Assembly (NCBI GenBank): GCA_000961655.1
Contig: LADR01000053.1
Coordinates: 1 to 64,000 of the forward strand
From: Desulfatitalea sp. BRH_c12
GTDB lineage: Bacteria; Desulfobacterota; Desulfobacteria; Desulfobacterales; Desulfosarcinaceae
Direction of reading: 5' to 3'
Length of the DNA: 64,000 bases
Both the position numbers and the translations under genes were made by a program. Under the pieces are notes generated by a model. The model was not told where the DNA came from, did not search any database, and saw only the letters and a program-made list of their open reading frames with translations. This document shows, piece after piece, positions 44,001 to 54,329 of the stretch (position 1 is its first letter; each line of letters begins with the position of its first letter).

Positions 44001-47000
44001 TCTGCGGGGAACACCGTCCACACCCGTTCGGTCACAGCCGTGCCCGCGGTTCATCCCCGCGTCTGCGGGGAACACTGGAAGACTACCCCTCACCGATTAG
44101 ATTCAGTCGGTTCATCCCCGCGTCTGCGGGGAACACCGTTCGATAGGCTTTTGAGCCGCGGGCGCGAACGGTTCATCCCCGCGTCTGCGGGGAACACGTA
44201 GGTACTCTCCGCCGATGGTCCGTCATATTCGGTTCATCCCCGCGTCTGCGGGGAACACGTACCAAATGACCATTTTTCGACCGCAACGAGCGGTTCATCC
44301 CCGCGTCTGCGGGGAACACATGGACTTTAACGGAGCCGACCAGCAAAAAGACGGTTCATCCCCGCGTCTGCGGGGAACACTCGTCTAAAGTGAATGCCAT
44401 GTGATTATGCTCCGGTTCATCCCCGCGTCTGCGGGGAACACGACGGGACATTTTACAGCCCCCCTTTCAATACCGGTTCATCCCCGCGTCTGCGGGGAAC
44501 ACGGGTCAGACTGCTCCACGAAATATAAGTGGTGCGGTTCATCCCCGCGTCTGCGGGGAACACACCATATAAAGCGGCGTCACTATCGTTACAATCGGTT
44601 CATCCCCGCGTCTGCGGGGAACACGCCGGAACGAATTAGGCGGCTTTGCGGAACAGCGGTTCATCCCCGCGTCTGCGGGGAACACCCCAGCCGATCAGCG
44701 ATAACACGGGCCGAACGCGGTTCATCCCCGCGTCTGCGGGGAACACCTGCATCAAGTATCGATTACCTATTCCGATTGCGGTTCATCCCCGCGTCTGCGG
44801 GGAACACGTTTTCCTTTCGATTGTAATACATTTAATCACCGGTTCATCCCCGCGTCTGCGGGGAACACGACATACCCAAATCATCAGCGGCCCGATAGAC
44901 CGGTTCATCCCCGCGTCTGCGGGGAACACAATGTGCGACCTGGGGCCATTTCAAGAGGATACGGTTCATCCCCGCGTCTGCGGGGAACACAGCGGCAACT
45001 CAATATCGCTCGATTAAAGCAACGGTTCATCCCCGCGTCTGCGGGGAACACCCTCACCGGATAAGACAATCGTGACCGTGTCGCGGTTCATCCCCGCGTC
45101 TGCGGGGAACACGATCGTATTGGTGATGTGATAGTAACTGCTCCCGGTTCATCCCCGCGTCTGCGGGGAACACATTCGTGGGGGTGCTCAGTGGCTCAAT
45201 TTATCCGGTTCATCCCCGCGTCTGCGGGGAACACACCAGCGCCGATACCTACCAAATGCTTTCCAACGGTTCATCCCCGCGTCTGCGGGGAACACTCGCG
45301 GGCGCCCCAAATGTTCGTACTCACGATCGGTTCATCCCCGCGTCTGCGGGGAACACCGACAGAATGCCGGCGGCGATGATCAGGATAGCGGTTCATCCCC
45401 GCGTCTGCGGGGAACACTCCTTCACGAAAGTGACCCCGGCAAAATTGGACGGTTCATCCCCGCGTCTGCGGGGAACACGGTCGCATTGCCCATCACGCCT
45501 GATATTTTTTCGGTTCATCCCCGCGTCTGCGGGGAACACCGATATTTGGCTTCAAGCGCCCAAGCGGGCAGCGGTTCATCCCCGCGTCTGCGGGGAGCAC
45601 CGATATTTGGCTTCAAGCGCCCAAGCGGGCAGCGGTTCATCCCCGCGTCTGCGGGGAACACTTACCTGGCTCATGTCTCTAACGCTCCATATGCGGTTCA
45701 TCCCCGCGTCTGCGGGGAACACACATTCCGGTCAGCACCCCGGTTCAAACGGCCCGGTTCATCCCCGCGTCTGCGGGGAACACTGAAAAATCACATAGTG
45801 TTTTTGAATAGCCGGCGGTTCATCCCCGCGTCTGCGGGGAACACTTCCACATAAGGCTGACCAATTTCATATCAACCGGTTCATCCCCGCGTCTGCGGGG
45901 AACACCCGGAAAAAGTTATTTAGCAGTTCACCACCTTCGGTTCATCCCCGCGTCTGCGGGGAACACGTTTTCCCTTGTGTTGTAATACATTTAATCACCG
46001 GTTCATCCCCGCGTCTGCGGGGAACACTTTCCACCTTTCCAGGACGAGACGTTTTTTCTCGGTTCATCCCCGCGTCTGCGGGGAACACTGTTTTCCAACC
46101 GCCGAAATACTTCCGAAATACGGTTCATCCCCGCGTCTGCGGGGAACACGTGCCACATATGCTAATGATCCATGTGTAGAGCGGTTCATCCCCGCGTCTG
46201 CGGGGAACACGGAATAAGGAGTGAGGCCGCGGACGTGGCTAACGGTTCATCCCCGCGTCTGCGGGGAACACGCGGCACTCGTCCGGAAGGGGGCAATGTT
46301 TATCGGTTCATCCCCGCGTCTGCGGGGAACACCGATCGTCGGCCAGTTTGAAGATCGCATTTTGCGGTTCATCCCCGCGTCTGCGGGGAACACTTTTTCG
46401 CGTTCGTCCATTTTTTTACCGACGCCGGTTCATCCCCGCGTCTGCGGGGAACACGGGATAAATGTCAGCGGCGCGTCGGGCAACTACGGTTCATCCCCGC
46501 GTCTGCGGGGAACACTGTAGCGCATTCACCTTTACCCTGATAGAGCGCGGTTCATCCCCGCGTCTGCGGGGAACACTTTTCCGTGGTGCCTGGGCACGTG
46601 GGTCTGCGCGGTTCATCCCCGCGTCTGCGGGGAACACAATCGTGTCCTGCGCTTCAGACAGCAGGCGCTCGGTTCATCCCCGCGTCTGCGGGGAACACAT
46701 GCCAAGCAACTCGGCACAGGCTGCGGCCAGCGGTTCATCCCCGCGTCTGCGGGGAACACGGTGTTGCGCACCCGATACGGTTTTGAGCCGACGGTTCATC
46801 CCCGCGTCTGCGGGGAACACCCGTGAGCCGTATCGCGGCCGCCAAAAACCATCGGTTCATCCCCGCGTCTGCGGGGAACACGGGCAACGATATTCTCGTT
46901 CCGGCGGTGCGTGCGGTTCATCCCCGCGTCTGCGGGGAACACTCCTGAAAGCCGATGTTGTTAAACTATCCTGGCGGTTCATCCCCGCGTCTGCGGGGAA

Positions 47001-47735
47001 CACATTCCATTATTTACGCCCCCCCTTTTCTTGCTCGGTTCATCCCCGCGTCTGCGGGGAACACTTTTGGCAGATGGGATTGCAGCGGTCAACACCCGGT
47101 TCATCCCCGCGTCTGCGGGGAACACTTCTGTCGCGGTATTCCATTATTTACGCCCCCCGGTTCATCCCCGCGTCTGCGGGGAACACGTCCTCGTACGTCA
47201 AAATTTGGGTGCCGGTTGCGGTTCATCCCCGCGTCTGCGGGGAACACCCTATGGGCGTCAACTATACTTTTTCGAATATCGGTTCATCCCCGCGTCTGCG
47301 GGGAACACTCGGCCGCAAAATAGGATTTATCGGAATTGTACGGTTCATCCCCGCGTCTGCGGGGAACACCCTAATCGGGGCTACTGCCCCGACTCGGCAC
47401 CCGGTTCATCCCCGCGTCTGCGGGGAACACGTAGCAGGCTTCCCTGCCAGTAACATCAAATCCGGTTCATCCCCGCGTCTGCGGGGAACACTTCGGACGG
47501 CGATGTTATGGCCTCGCCGCACACGGTTCATCCCCGCGTCTGCGGGGAACACGTAAATGTCCGAAGAAAGCTCGTCGGCGCCGGCGGTTCATCCCCGCGT
47601 CTGCGGGGAACACGTAACAGGGGAGGGTTCGCCTTCCCCTTAAACCGGTTCATCCCCGCGTCTGCGGGGAACACTCACCGCTGACCATGGCGGAGCTTGC
47701 CACGCGCGGTTCATCCCCGCGTCTGCGGGGAACAC
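38009..47735 (-). CRISPR. Type I-E CRISPR array, 160 repeats and 159 spacers
   Basis: 29-bp repeats containing the inverted core TCCCCGCG...CGGGGA alternate with 32-bp spacers at a 61-bp period from 38009-38037 to 47707-47735. I read every unit: 159 spacers, of which one (42979-43009) is 31 bp. Repeat sequence, period and adjacent genes fit subtype I-E. Read from the cas side, the array is transcribed on the minus strand (repeat GTGTTCCCCGC...GAACCG), with the leader at the 47736 end. Diverged repeats cluster at the far end (38192, 38314, 38375), as expected for the oldest units. One internal repeat (45572-45600) has AGCAC for AACAC and lies between two identical spacers. The apparent protein ORFs across this region are repeat artefacts. 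Confidence 0.99.
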
Positions 47736-47795
47736 ACTATTTCTATTGCATTGTCATTATTCAATTTTCAAAGATCATGTAAATCTACCAGCGAA
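47736..47795 (-). promoter_or_regulatory. CRISPR leader
   Basis: 60-base AT-rich segment between the cas2 stop and the first repeat. On the minus strand it begins TTCGCTGGTAGATTTACATG; a TGGTAGATT element shortly after cas2 is also seen in enterobacterial I-E leaders. It should contain the array promoter and the Cas1-Cas2 integration signals. Part of the promoter may lie inside cas2, because the leader is short. Confidence 0.75.
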
Positions 47796-49020
<1,225 letters not shown>

Positions 49021-49062
49021 GACTTTCTCCTGGTTCTGGAATGGGTGCAAACCGAACAGGTC

Positions 49063-49530
49063 TCATATACTGCGCACAAGCATCAGCCCACAGTCAAATC
49101 CTATGGCGGGGCCGATGCCATTGAAAAGCGCCTGATAAATATTCTAGGGTCACAAACTTCCAAAACCCCCTCGAAATCCACCGTACTAAACCCAGCGTTT
49201 CTTCCCTTTTTGGAAAGTGGGTGCCATTGATAACTTTCTGCCTGGAACCTGATCCGGCCGTCTGCTCCAGCACGATGCAGCTGGAATCCGTTTTTGCTGC
49301 CCTTTTTCCAGCCAGCCATTTCTCAAGGGCGTTGTCAGCAAAAGGCTTTTATAGCCCAATAAAGCAACTGGCTCGGGCTGTATTTTCCTCGAGGGCGCCG
49401 GCAAATCGTTCATTGTCGCTGAGAATGGCATGTAGTGTCATATTCACCGTCTCATTTTTGGATTTACGCCATGCCGCCATGACCCTTTGTCGCACGCGGA
49501 TTTTTTGCCTCGCAAGATGAACCTAATTCA
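49063..49530 (-). pseudogene. Degenerate relic of a second cas6e
   Basis: No single frame is open, but joining minus-strand frames gives Cas6e-like sequence. One frame has FILRGKKSACDKGSWRHGV (49450-49530), comparable to the FRLRANP...RHG region. A second has ALEKWLAGKRAAK, a third NGFQLHRA and later STVDFEGVLEVCDP. After one more shift comes YQALFNGIGPAIGFDCGLML and a stop at 49063-49065. The last two pieces align with the C-terminus of the intact cas6e (VRFRGILQVTD...HSGIGGAKAFGFGLLLL). At least three frameshifts and an in-frame stop show that it is dead. It occupies the canonical cas6e slot between cas5e and cas1. The part up to 49633 is unassigned and may be its N-terminal remainder. Confidence 0.75.
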
Positions 49531-49633
49531 CTTCCCAATGTCACTATTACAATGCAGTTTGGTAGCTTTGGCATTGCCCCTACTTGCATTCGCTTGGGGG
49601 ACCAATTCGGAATTTTTGATCTCCTGGATCTTT

Positions 49634-50320
49634 TTACAGTCCACTTTGGCTTGTTTTTCCTTGATATGTTCGCACCCTTCTTGGCGAGAATTGTCTCCGC
49701 TCAATGGAAAAAGATAACGCTATATCAGGAAGCGAGTCGCGGCCATCAGCAAAGTTTTCCACTTCTTCCTGGCGGGTGAATGCTTCGAGGGGTTTTTCGC
49801 CGATGAGAAGGTGTAAGGCATCCTCGTGATTGTCTTTTAAACCGGCAAGAACCGGTGCCGATGGAATACATGACTTGCGACCAAGCCAAATCCCCCATAT
49901 CGGATCGGCGAGAGCTGTAGCGATTTCAACCAGATGAGTTGCGTCCCCTACGAGGAGGATTCCAAACGCAGCATCTGTCAGGTATTGTCGATGAGTGATG
50001 TGGCAATCCTTGTTCTTCCCATTAGCGGTCCTGGTGTTTTGGACGGTGTGGTAATCCTGTACGCGGCGAACCGGAAAAACCTTCTTCAACCCATTCCGAG
50101 GTATGGCGATTGCCGTCATTCTTATTTTATTGAACATTGAAAGAAAAGTACCCTCGTTGTCGCCCCCTCGCGTATATCCGAGCGCAGCGCAGCACATCCC
50201 AGCGATGGCGCTCTTAGTTGGCATCAGGCCTGTATTGCGGCGATTGTATTGGCTGTCAAATCCCCAGGACTGAAGAGGGCCTTCCAAACGGAGGGCAAGA
50301 AAACGATTGTCAAATGACAT
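49634..50320 (-). CDS. cas5e: Cascade subunit Cas5e (CasD)
   Basis: 228 aa from the ATG at 50320, which overlaps the end of cas7e by 11 bases; the open frame extends further upstream but only this start gives the family N-terminus MSFDNRFLALRLEGPLQSWG. Other Cas5e features are TGLMPTKSAIAGMCCAALGY, VRRVQDYHTVQNTR and THRQYLTDAAF. Cas5e caps the 5' handle of the crRNA in Cascade and contacts Cas8e. The C-terminus (RRQFSPRRVRTYQG) is typical. Downstream of the stop the strand carries the decayed second cas6e, so the operon context is slightly disturbed but the gene looks intact. Confidence 0.95.
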   Translation of the reverse strand: MSFDNRFLALRLEGPLQSWGFDSQYNRRNTGLMPTKSAIAGMCCAALGYTRGGDNEGTFLSMFNKIRMTAIAIPRNGLKKVFPVRRVQDYHTVQNTRTANGKNKDCHITHRQYLTDAAFGILLVGDATHLVEIATALADPIWGIWLGRKSCIPSAPVLAGLKDNHEDALHLLIGEKPLEAFTRQEEVENFADGRDSLPDIALSFSIERRQFSPRRVRTYQGKTSQSGL

Positions 50321-51533
50321 ATTGCACCATCCCGTCGATAAACTTTTCCATGCCAGTATTAGGAACCGATTCTTTAAAGGCCGCTTTGATGCCCCATGTA
50401 TCGTCGAGTTTTTTATATTCTGATTCAAGCAGTTCAATGGATTTGGCGGCATATCCCTGAGTTGACCGAACAGGATTTTCAAAGGCATTGACCAGTTGAA
50501 GGGGATGCCCCTTCTCCCGCACAACTCCAAGCACATACACCGGCAGGGTATTGCCGTTCATTGTGTTTTTGCGTGCACCAGGCATGGCCTTTATTGTTGC
50601 TTCTAAAAATGTGCGTACCACTTTTTTTCGCTCATCAAGGGTCATGATCGATAGGTGGTCTTTGTCGGCCAGCATGTCAAGGTTAAGTGCTGCAAAGCGG
50701 TAGTATGTGGCCGAATTAAACTCCAGTGTACTGGTCATGCCGGCGCCGGATTCCTCTTTAGGTTGCAGGTCGTCCACAGCGGCAAAAAAATCGATTTCAT
50801 TGTCCACCTTGTGCGTGGAAAGGGCATGTGAGAACATGGAGGCCGCCTCGACGGTCAACGAGTGGTCGTTGGCAACCATACGGCCGAAGAGGGCAATGTC
50901 GGCGGCATCTTTTGGGAGGCTTTTCGTTTCCTTTTTTTCACCCTTGAATGCTTTTTCTATCGGCGTCTTGAGAATTTTAGTCACAAGTTTACCAAACACC
51001 TTGGCGGTTATCTTTTTCTCACCCTTTTTCTTGTTTACTGGTTCTTCGCTATCCTCGACTTCTTCATTATCTTCATCTTTTTCCAACATTTCCTTGTCCA
51101 ACAAAATAATTGCATCATTCAGCTTCTGTTTGTCATCATCGCTGAGAGAGAAAAGAACTTTTGCGAACACTTGGTATTCAAGAGGCGAAAGAAATATCAG
51201 GGTCTTTACTTTCCCTTCCTGCTTGGGATCTAGTTTCGCAAGATAGTGGCCCACGCAGAGGGATAATGCTTTCGCGGAGCCATCAGATTCTCCAAGTTTC
51301 TTTAGTTCATAAAAGATTTTTTCGACAAAGAGACGACTACGTTTCCCTTTAAAGTGTCCATTATTGTCCAGTTCGTTTGCCGCCATCTCCCGTATCGCCC
51401 GCTTCCACGATTGGCTCGAAACCCGCGCTCTCTGAACGCCGCCAAACACAGCTGATTTGGGGGAATTGAGGTCATCACGGTTAAGGCATGCAACGGGAAC
51501 AGATTGGATGATGTGCAGTTCCAAATGCTTCAT
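50310..51533 (-). CDS. cas7e: Cascade backbone subunit Cas7e (CasC/Cse4) with a charged insertion
   Basis: 407 aa from the ATG at 51533 (AAGGAG upstream). The N-terminus MKHLELHIIQSVPVACLNRD and FGGVQRARVSSQSWKRAIRE is diagnostic of Cas7e. Six copies form the crRNA-binding filament of Cascade in characterised systems. The protein is longer than E. coli CasC (363 aa) because of a Lys/Glu/Asp-rich stretch around residues 148-205 (EKDEDNEEVEDSEE, then KKKGEKK). The stretch is probably a surface loop or disordered extension. The C-terminal parts (TLEFNSATYYRFAALNLD, NGNTLPVYVLGVVRE) are normal. It lies 11 bases after cas6e and overlaps cas5e. Confidence 0.96.
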   Translation of the reverse strand: MKHLELHIIQSVPVACLNRDDLNSPKSAVFGGVQRARVSSQSWKRAIREMAANELDNNGHFKGKRSRLFVEKIFYELKKLGESDGSAKALSLCVGHYLAKLDPKQEGKVKTLIFLSPLEYQVFAKVLFSLSDDDKQKLNDAIILLDKEMLEKDEDNEEVEDSEEPVNKKKGEKKITAKVFGKLVTKILKTPIEKAFKGEKKETKSLPKDAADIALFGRMVANDHSLTVEAASMFSHALSTHKVDNEIDFFAAVDDLQPKEESGAGMTSTLEFNSATYYRFAALNLDMLADKDHLSIMTLDERKKVVRTFLEATIKAMPGARKNTMNGNTLPVYVLGVVREKGHPLQLVNAFENPVRSTQGYAAKSIELLESEYKKLDDTWGIKAAFKESVPNTGMEKFIDGMVQYVI

Positions 51534-51544
51534 GGTTATGCTCC

Positions 51545-52237
51545 TTATTCGTTCGTTGGCGTTATCGGTTCAATTGGCGATAGCAGCAGCAGCCCAAAGC
51601 CGAAGGCCTTTGCGCCGCCGATTCCCGAATGATAGGTTTCGATAAATTGATCCCGGTCAGTTACTTGCAGGATTCCGCGAAACCGGACTCCGCCATGGTA
51701 TCCGGATTGCCCTTTCTTGCGAAAATGGTATTCGACCACTGGACTGATCTCGATAGGCTTTTCTTCTAAGACTTTAAACCCGCCCGGGACATCCAGACCA
51801 GTGATCTTATCCTTGCATCTGACTTTACCCTTTTTGATGATCCAGGAACGCAGTTCATCGTGTTTCACGAGGGGCACACGCTTCCCTCGTTGTGTTTTTC
51901 CATTTTCGCCGCTGAAACCTTGCGTGGCCATGCATCTTGTAGGGTTGGCACGCAGGTCAAAGGCATAGTACCAATGCGATAAGAACTCGGAAGCTATCTT
52001 TTTAAGGGCAAAGCCTTCGACTGGGCACCATGGCGGTCTCGATGGTTTGCGTTGGGCCATGACCCACAGGCGGAAACCACCTTCAAGCAGGTCGATTCGG
52101 GTTAAAAAATCCCTTTTGGCATCAGGTTCACCGGGGTAGCATTCCCATAGCAATTTGTGCCATGAGTATATATCATCTGAAATGCCTTCCGCCCGAGCGG
52201 TAGCTGCTTCAATTTCTAAACGGGCAAGCCAGCTCAT
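51545..52237 (-). CDS. cas6e: crRNA-processing endoribonuclease Cas6e (CasE)
   Basis: 230 aa, intact. The N-terminus MSWLARLEI leads to IYSWHKLLWECYPG, where His27 corresponds to the catalytic histidine of the family. FDLRANPTRC and the C-terminal glycine-rich RNA-binding loop SGIGGAKAFGFGLLLL are present. Cas6e cuts pre-crRNA within the repeat at the base of its hairpin and stays bound to the 3' handle. Its start overlaps the cse2 stop (ATGA). In the classic I-E order cas6e follows cas5e; here it sits between cse2 and cas7e, while the classic position is occupied by a broken copy. Confidence 0.95.
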   Translation of the reverse strand: MSWLARLEIEAATARAEGISDDIYSWHKLLWECYPGEPDAKRDFLTRIDLLEGGFRLWVMAQRKPSRPPWCPVEGFALKKIASEFLSHWYYAFDLRANPTRCMATQGFSGENGKTQRGKRVPLVKHDELRSWIIKKGKVRCKDKITGLDVPGGFKVLEEKPIEISPVVEYHFRKKGQSGYHGGVRFRGILQVTDRDQFIETYHSGIGGAKAFGFGLLLLSPIEPITPTNE

Positions 52238-52722
52238 GCTCCCTCCTCTGCCATGGAGGCCTCACCTTGTGTCCAGAAGGCAGCGGCCCACTCAGACTTG
52301 GTTCGGTCACTCCAGAACTTCAAGTCTATTTCAAGCTGATCGTAATTGATTCCCACCGCCTGAGACTTTGCCATGAGAACCATCCGCAGGACACGGCTGT
52401 GAAGCTCACTTTTCTCGGCGGCAAGCAAATGCTGAAACCTCCGTTCGGTTGGGGTCAGCTTATTATCATCGCTTCGTTTATCCCCGCGGCACAACTCGAT
52501 TTTTTTGCAGGTCGTGCCGAAGTTGCCGTTGGACGTTTCTTCGGGGTGGGTCGCAAAAAGCCCTGCAACAAAAGCCGAATCATCATCGTTGATCGCAAGC
52601 CCAAGGCGGTTCAATGCCGGCCAGGCACGGTGTTTTTTTTTGGCAACCAACACGCAGCGAAGGCTGGCCATCAGTCCACGGTTATCCTTATATTTACTGA
52701 GTTTTTCAATTAGCCAGCTCAT
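52234..52722 (-). CDS. cse2: Cascade small subunit Cse2 (Cas11e/CasB)
   Basis: 162 aa, mostly helical and basic, with the family-type N-terminus MSWLIEKLSKYKDNRGLMASLRCVL and the C-terminal NYDQLEIDLKFWSDRTKSEWAAAFW. Cse2 dimerises along the belly of Cascade and stabilises the R-loop. It overlaps cas8e upstream and cas6e downstream by four bases each, giving tight translational coupling. Length and composition are normal for the family. The NLGLAIND/GLFATHPEETSNGNFG segment is also typical of Cse2. Confidence 0.93.
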   Translation of the reverse strand: MSWLIEKLSKYKDNRGLMASLRCVLVAKKKHRAWPALNRLGLAINDDDSAFVAGLFATHPEETSNGNFGTTCKKIELCRGDKRSDDNKLTPTERRFQHLLAAEKSELHSRVLRMVLMAKSQAVGINYDQLEIDLKFWSDRTKSEWAAAFWTQGEASMAEEGA

Positions 52723-54329
52723 ACGCCTTCCTCCTTGGTTTCCAATATGTTTGGTTCAGATTCCGCATTCCTCGATGTCAGTTTTTGCCACCCTTTGGCA
52801 AAGGCACGCATCTGTCGTGGCGTCCCTTGCCCGCAAGAGAGCCGGTACGCATCGCAAGCGGTAGCAAAAAGCATTTTCCGCCAAACCTCACGAGTGGGAA
52901 TAGCGTCATCGGTATCGATGGCTTCGATGTGGGTCATAAGGAGCGGGAGGGCTTTCTCAACGGCAGTCCAGTAGTGGGCTGTGGCAAGCGCATGGAGCTT
53001 CGCTTTGAGTTCACCCTTGGACGGTCCGGCCCCCTTCAATCTTCTTTCCCATCCGCCATCAATTTCTTTTCGATATGTTTCAACAGCCCAACCAAGTCTA
53101 TTCGCAAATGATTCGGAATATTTCACCTCGGATTCATAGACGGCATTTCCTTCGGGAGTGCGAAGATAGGCAGGGATATGAAAAACCGATTCAACAAAAT
53201 CGATAATTTCAGCGGCTTGTTTTGGATTAGTTACCATGGCATTTACGATGATGTCGCAGGCGTAGGTTTCTGGGGTATTTATCAAACAAAGAGGGCCCCG
53301 ACATGAATCTGACGCGTTTTTTCTCCGGACAGTCAGGGAGTGCAACTCTCTCCAAAATGAACTATTAGGTCTTGCCGAAAGCAATTCACGTTCTCCATTA
53401 ATGTTCAATACCGTAGTAGCGAACACATCGGGTTGGAACGTATGTTTATCGTCTTGGAATTTGGGATAAAGAAAACCCGCACCGAGCAAAACTCTTTTGC
53501 GATCTTTATTTAATAGAAGAATTCGGGTTTGCGGTACCAACCTTCCTACGTGCGTCCTTGTCGCGTTAGCAATCGCCTCATAGTTGGAAGGCGAGTTGAT
53601 TGGCATCTCCCACAAAGGCTTACCCATCCACCCCTCTGAAGCCCCATAAATAAATTTCAGGTCTTCATAGGTATTCAGATTCAGAATTATCGATTCCAGT
53701 AGATTTCCCCCCCGTAGAAATGTGAATAGAATCGATTTTCCGGCACACGGCCCTCCTTTAGGATTAGGAGGGTTCTTCATTTCAACCGCTCCCCAAAGTC
53801 TCGATGATGCTTTTCCGCCAGCTACAAAGAAATTCTGAAATGTCAAAAGGTTAAGAACGATTTCATCAGCCGAATATTCGGTCGCATTGCCACCATTTGA
53901 CTCATGATCTAATAGGGTTGAGTTGTTTCCACTTGCACGGGTAAAGCATAATTTGTTCAGTGATGACCAACCTTTCTCATCATTAAGATCGCCATTTTGG
54001 TCTGATGAAACAGGCTTCAGCGCTGCCACCTGCAACCATGGATTTTTTTTATGAAACAGCTCAAACGAGTCCTTCCACTGGGTAAGATATGTTCCGGCGG
54101 CTCCTGGCAGCTTCTTCGGCACCTCGCACCACTCGTAATAATCCTTCGGACCATTCAAGGAGGCATAGGCAACGCACAAAAAAAGGCGCATTAAGGAAAC
54201 CCGTTCGTGCGGTCGCACCGCCAGATCGGCAAACCTCTCCCCCTCAGTAAGAACCTTAACCAGACTTGCTGATTCTCGCATGCCCGCATTGTTTACGACT
54301 GGTATCCATGGGTCAAAAGCAACATTCAT
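52719..54329 (-). CDS. cas8e: Cascade large subunit Cas8e (Cse1/CasA)
   Basis: 536 aa. The N-terminus NVAFDPWIPVVNNAG is the family signature (fDpWIPV), and RPHERVSLMRLFLCVAYASLNG is likewise characteristic. Cas8e recognises the PAM, starts R-loop formation and recruits Cas3. The C-terminal four-helix bundle is visible as the helical region after about residue 360. It overlaps cas3 and cse2 by four bases at either end. No truncation is seen, so PAM recognition should be intact. PAM specificity cannot be read from the sequence, although AAG-like motifs are usual for I-E. Confidence 0.96.
   Translation of the reverse strand: MNVAFDPWIPVVNNAGMRESASLVKVLTEGERFADLAVRPHERVSLMRLFLCVAYASLNGPKDYYEWCEVPKKLPGAAGTYLTQWKDSFELFHKKNPWLQVAALKPVSSDQNGDLNDEKGWSSLNKLCFTRASGNNSTLLDHESNGGNATEYSADEIVLNLLTFQNFFVAGGKASSRLWGAVEMKNPPNPKGGPCAGKSILFTFLRGGNLLESIILNLNTYEDLKFIYGASEGWMGKPLWEMPINSPSNYEAIANATRTHVGRLVPQTRILLLNKDRKRVLLGAGFLYPKFQDDKHTFQPDVFATTVLNINGERELLSARPNSSFWRELHSLTVRRKNASDSCRGPLCLINTPETYACDIIVNAMVTNPKQAAEIIDFVESVFHIPAYLRTPEGNAVYESEVKYSESFANRLGWAVETYRKEIDGGWERRLKGAGPSKGELKAKLHALATAHYWTAVEKALPLLMTHIEAIDTDDAIPTREVWRKMLFATACDAYRLSCGQGTPRQMRAFAKGWQKLTSRNAESEPNILETKEEGV

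Noticed and set aside
38049-47556. Dozens of open frames with RFIPASAGNT, VHPRVCGEH and GSSPRLRGT repeats
   Set aside because: These are the three-frame translations of the CRISPR repeat, not proteins.
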